Assembly: GCA_004014935.1 (NCBI GenBank)
Contig: CP025321.1
Span: 186,001-250,000, forward strand
DNA: 64,000 nt
Origin: Saccharomycopsis malanga
Lineage: Eukaryota; Ascomycota; Saccharomycetes; Ascoideales; Saccharomycopsidaceae
Direction of reading: 5' to 3'
Shown: positions 60,388-64,000 of the stretch, piece after piece
How the letters are laid out: every line of letters begins with the position of its first letter
Numbering within the stretch: the stretch's first letter is position 1
Made by a program: the position numbers and the translations under genes
Notes under the pieces: generated by a model
What the model saw: only the letters and a program-made list of their open reading frames with translations
What the model was told of the DNA's origin: nothing
The model's database searches: none

Positions 60388-61538
60388 TTTGTATTAGCTG
60401 TAAGTGACAATGGTATAAATTTACCTTAAAAAACACTCTCCTTTTAGGTAAATGACGATTTGCCTTCACTTTTATCACTGTTTAACATTAACACGTCGCC
60501 AAATCAAGAAACTGTACGCCGAGCGCACCGCGCATATTTCCAACATGAGGGAGGGGTACTGGAGCATCCAAAAGAGATATCTATATACGATTGTAAATAA
60601 TAATAATCTTATATTTCAAGCCCAGTACATATCAGTTCCGTATGTACGCGCTATGTCTAAGGGGACTTGGTAAAACCCAGTGGGAAAAAACCCAAGTGTC
60701 CCAGTCATTGTAAACTTCTCGCTGGCTTTTCTGAACACCCGATGGGTTGGAAAGTAAGCACTAGACTTTCGTCTAGGTCGTACTTCAGACAGTTGCACTT
60801 GCCTGTGGAAACCACGTTCAGTATACGATTGTAAATATAGACATTATATAGGGCCTATATGGTTTGAGTCCTGAAGAGAAGCTGATTCAATAGATGGTTA
60901 TACTTTATTGTAAAGAGTCAAGAAAATGAGCATTGAAATCAGTGGTGCATTTGACGGCTGAAAAATAGAGAAATATGCACATTACATGTAATAAATGAAA
61001 CCCATATTGTATATCATAGCTTATTATAAATATATAAGCTGCAAAAAGTACGTTATTTTAAACCTTTGTAGCAAAAACTGACAAAGCTTAATAATAGAGT
61101 TGTGAATATCAAAATAATGCTACATATATAATACGCTTCTATATACATGCCCACTATAAGTGCTTGTAACAGGGGTGGTAAATTCCTAGTGCTACGTTTC
61201 GACTCATTATTATATACGCCAAATTCATAGCACCTTTCGTTTCCTATCCTCTTTTCAACACAAACATATCAATATAATGGTGCTACGATCTTGTTAGATA
61301 AAAATCTCTGAATTGAAAATATACACTTGCTACTGTGATGATGGACAATAAAACAGGACCAGCAGTTGTGTATCATCTATATAGTGGCCCTTTAAGACAG
61401 GATTGTCAAGGAGAAAAAAAGGAAGAAACCAAAAGTAACAAAAAACATTAAAGACGAAGAGAAAGAGGAGGGCCAATGCAAAGCAGGGAATTATTAGGTG
61501 TAGCATAAATCTTGAAAATATGGAGTTGATTGGAAGAC
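60388..61538. promoter_or_regulatory. Upstream region of the isomerase-like gene with a 16-base direct repeat
   Basis: TATACGATTGTAAATA occurs exactly at 60584-60599 and 60822-60837, 238 bases apart. Each copy contains TATACGA, the complement of the sterol element TCGTATA. The segment between them is rich in short inverted repeats, for example CTAGAC/GTCTAG around TTTC near 60760. From about 60900 to 61538 the DNA is plain AT-rich 3' flank of the PIR gene. Confidence 0.4.
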
Positions 61539-63302
61539 TCAACTGCTAAGAGCAGGGGCAGCGGAAGACGTAACAACAGCGCTAAGAGAAGTCAAAAAAG
61601 TCTCAGCAGGCGCTTGAATTTGACCATCAGATATTTGTGTGATCAAAGGGTAGGTATTTGATGTCTTTGCAGAGGCTAAAAGGCTGGATGATGGAGCAAC
61701 TGGGACACTTGGGTTTGAATTAGCAACTGGAGTAGGAGATTGAGGTGTCAGGACACTATCAGTGGCTTTCAAAGTGCTAGAAGGTGCTTCTATTGGTTGA
61801 GAAGTGGTGAGTGGAATAAGATCAGAATCTGAGGGTGGAACGCCTGAAGAACTAGGCATCTGTTCAATAGGCTGGGATGTAGTCAATGGGATGAGTGAGG
61901 ATACATGAGCATCCAAGGTTGAAGAAGGACCGGGTGGATTATAAGGTTGAGATGTTGTGAGAGGAATTAAGGAGTGAGTAGCATCCAATGAGGATGAAGG
62001 TGCTGGCGCTTGGATCTGTCCATCACCAATTTGAGTGACAAGATCAAAAGTGTTAGTAGTCTTTGCTGAGGCAAATAGGCTTGATGAAAGGGTCACCAGA
62101 ACACTTGGAATTGGCGCTGACAGAATAGAGCTAGCAACCGGTAATGGAGGAGCACCAGTAGGTATACTGACAGGGGAACTGCTTGGAGGAATCAGTACGC
62201 TATCAGTAGCTTTTAATGTATTGGAAGAAAACTCTATTGGCTGAGAAGTTGTAAGCGGAATAAGATCAGAAGGGGGAACATTTGAGGAAGTAGGCACCTG
62301 TTCAATAGGCTGTGAAGTTGTCAATGGAATGAGTGAGGACACATGAGCATCTAATGTAGAAGATGGACTAGGCGGATTATAAGCCTGGGAAGTGGTGAGA
62401 GGGATCAAAGATGTTGGAGCTGTGGTTGATGGGGCAGGAGCTTGTATTTGACCATCGCCAATCTGTGAGATCAAGTCATAAGTGTTAGAAGTTTTTGCAC
62501 TGGCCAAGATGGTAGGTTTCGCGGAAGAAGGCGTAGCTGGTCCTGGTGGGCTCAGTATGCTATTAGTACCTTTTAAAGTATTGGATGGCACAGGTCTGCT
62601 AGAGTAAGTTTCTGTAAGAGGAACAATGTTTACATAGGAAGAGCTAGGAGTAGGTGCCTGTTCAATAGGTTGGGAGGTAGTCAATGGAACCAATGGTGAT
62701 GATGGTTGGAAAGGTGATGATGGACTTGGAATAGCCTGGGAGGTTGTAAGAGGAATTAATGAATGAGTGGCATCCAAAGTAGATGATGGAACAACAGATG
62801 GTACATTAGAAGACTCGTAAGGGGCTTGGATTTGACCATCAAAAATTTGGGTTACTAAAGCGAAAGTGTTTGTAGATTTGCCGTTATTTGTAGCAGGGCC
62901 TTGAGGAGACATTGTCGAAGCTGTTGGGGCCAAAGTAGCACTTGGTTGTGAATCGGTTTCATCCAAAGCTGATGCACCTTGTAATGATTTGAAAGGAAGT
63001 GAAACAGGCCCACCAGAAAACCCATTTGCACCAGGTATTGGGCCACTGGTAGCAGGAGGTTGTAAGGCACCTGTTTGCACAGGAGGTGCTGATGCTGGAG
63101 GAGCTGAAGTTGTGCCTACAGCTGCTAATGTACTGGCCACGTTATTGACGGGAGCATCTGTTGGTGCTTGAATCTGCCCGTCACCAATTTGAGACACTAA
63201 ATCATATGAGTTTGTTTCTCTTTTCTGATAAAGGGGTAAACTGGTTGCTGTCAAAGCCATCACGACATTGAGAAGCACGGTTTTTTTGTTAAGTAAAACC
63301 AT
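61539..63302 (-). CDS. Secreted PIR-repeat cell-wall protein without C-terminal Cys domain
   Basis: A 587-residue protein with an N-terminal signal peptide (about 1-24) and a Kex2-type site QKR at 26-28, the usual entry of PIR proteins. Five PIR units are present: QIGDGQIQA three times, QIFDGQIQA and QISDGQIQA. In S. cerevisiae the central Gln of this motif forms an alkali-labile ester with beta-1,3-glucan. Between them run Ser/Thr/Pro-rich spacers with eight or nine copies of [IV]PLTTSQ or close variants, in units of about 140 residues. It has no cysteine, so the four-Cys C-terminal domain of Pir1-4/Hsp150 is missing. No GPI anchor signal is seen. The ATG at 63302 is chosen because the signal peptide starts there; 53 more codons are open upstream from a non-ATG codon. 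Confidence 0.85.
   Translation of the reverse strand: MVLLNKKTVLLNVVMALTATSLPLYQKRETNSYDLVSQIGDGQIQAPTDAPVNNVASTLAAVGTTSAPPASAPPVQTGALQPPATSGPIPGANGFSGGPVSLPFKSLQGASALDETDSQPSATLAPTASTMSPQGPATNNGKSTNTFALVTQIFDGQIQAPYESSNVPSVVPSSTLDATHSLIPLTTSQAIPSPSSPFQPSSPLVPLTTSQPIEQAPTPSSSYVNIVPLTETYSSRPVPSNTLKGTNSILSPPGPATPSSAKPTILASAKTSNTYDLISQIGDGQIQAPAPSTTAPTSLIPLTTSQAYNPPSPSSTLDAHVSSLIPLTTSQPIEQVPTSSNVPPSDLIPLTTSQPIEFSSNTLKATDSVLIPPSSSPVSIPTGAPPLPVASSILSAPIPSVLVTLSSSLFASAKTTNTFDLVTQIGDGQIQAPAPSSSLDATHSLIPLTTSQPYNPPGPSSTLDAHVSSLIPLTTSQPIEQMPSSSGVPPSDSDLIPLTTSQPIEAPSSTLKATDSVLTPQSPTPVANSNPSVPVAPSSSLLASAKTSNTYPLITQISDGQIQAPAETFLTSLSAVVTSSAAPALSS
61590..62520 (-). repeat. Tandem coding repeats of the PIR protein
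   Basis: Within the PIR gene, a unit of about 430 bases (one PIR motif plus PLTTSQ spacers) is repeated in tandem with moderate divergence; about two clear copies and partial ones cover this range. Such repeats commonly change number between strains. Confidence 0.7.
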
Positions 63303-64000
63303 GTTGGATACTTGTATATAAACTGAATTTTTTGCCTTTTTATGTCTATCTGTGAGGGTTTTCTTCTTAGGTTTTGTCAATAATGATGCCGTTAATGGTG
63401 ATTGTAATTTTTTTTTTCTAAAGTCCTGTTCATAAAACTTCTTGTGATAGCCTGCTAACAATAATTAGAAGATCTTTCCTGAAATTTCCTGTTAAAATGA
63501 ATCAAAACTAATTCTAATTGTCCTGTCAATAATCACTATAAATCTGTATTCCAACAGGTGAAAATAGGCAACAATCTACGGTCTACAAAAAAGGATTTAT
63601 AACTTTCCAAAAAACAGATCTTCAAGGAAACCTCAAATATATAAAGTCTTACACATTTCTGTTACCATCCAAGCAAAAATCCCCACAATAGTCTTTGGCA
63701 CAGCGGCCATGGATATGCCCAAGCCCAGTGGACGGAGCCTCCAAAAGCACGAACATGTTGATACGCCTTGCGCTCGGACCCCTCTCCAAGGACCGTTCTG
63801 CAACGCCTCCACTACTCAGGAAACAATACTATTGGCAAAATCCAATACGAAAACCGGAAATGCTGACACGAACCCATAGTTGGAACGTTTGGCTGTCTAG
63901 CTTTCACAACGCCTACTGGATTGTCTAGACCTTTTGCAATTCATTATCCACTGTTTTTCATAGCCTCCAAACGGTGTTCCGTACTGAGGATAAAGAGCCG
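63303..64000. other. PIR gene upstream region and GC-rich segment at the right edge
   Basis: The first 300 bases are AT-rich promoter. From about 63680 to 63850 the base composition jumps (63721-63780 is about 58 percent GC by count). A 77-codon ATG-less frame and another frame reading IPTIVFGTAAM are present, but neither continues as a known protein. It could be a decayed gene or part of a gene beyond the window. I call no gene. Confidence 0.35.

Noticed and set aside
61330-61542. Hydrophobic minus-strand frame at the PIR 3' end, as a possible GPI signal or extra exon
   Set aside because: In a different register, overlaps the PIR stop, and no splice sites join it.

Overview
The window is nuclear DNA from a budding yeast (Saccharomycotina). 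It is AT-rich, has compact, mostly intron-free genes, and carries two short introns with GTAAGT donors. In-frame CTG codons look scarce and, where I found them, fall at weakly conserved positions (MPH1 residue 533, NTH1 residue 72, TOP2 residue 910). That hints at a CTG-Ser clade yeast such as the Debaryomyces/Candida group, but it is inference and I do not name a species. I saw no intact tRNA, rRNA, CRISPR array, transposon or retroelement.

Bases 1-14,300 hold what looks like a sugar-alcohol catabolic cluster: two STL1-type MFS transporters, a short-chain polyol dehydrogenase between them, a two-domain dihydroxyacetone-kinase-family kinase, an RpiB-type sugar-phosphate isomerase and a large C2H2 zinc-finger regulator. 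The set matches the erythritol cluster known from Yarrowia lipolytica (EYD1, EYK1, EYI2, EUF1). A simple reading is uptake, oxidation of a tetritol to erythrulose, phosphorylation, and isomerisation to erythrose-4-phosphate for the pentose phosphate pathway. The counterpart of EYI1 is not in the window. The isomerase lacks the His that opens the furanose ring in RpiB, which fits an open-chain tetrulose phosphate. The cluster promoters are rich in a GTGGAG motif, carry Mig1-like CTGGGG sites and have TATA boxes, which suggests an inducible, glucose-repressed regulon.

Bases 15,600-39,000 are mostly core genes: a Bud27-like acidic protein, TOM22, EPT1/CPT1, neutral trehalase NTH1, the Hsp90 co-chaperone STI1, an unrecognised basic protein, and a 2,991-residue NUM1 cortical anchor made mostly of coiled coil.

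Bases 39,000-64,000 hold a tail-anchored FHA protein with a (GAA)22 tract, SNU66, a spliced GATA-finger gene, the electron-transfer flavoprotein beta subunit (CIR1), the FANCM-type helicase MPH1, a PHYHD1-like dioxygenase, spliced TOP2, ERG9, a dienoyl-CoA-isomerase-like protein and a secreted PIR-repeat cell-wall protein without the usual C-terminal Cys domain. Several promoters show recognisable control sites: a heat-shock element at STI1, sterol elements at ERG9 and a stress-type element at NTH1. Several reading frames open at non-ATG codons upstream of the true start; the coordinates given here begin at the first sensible ATG.
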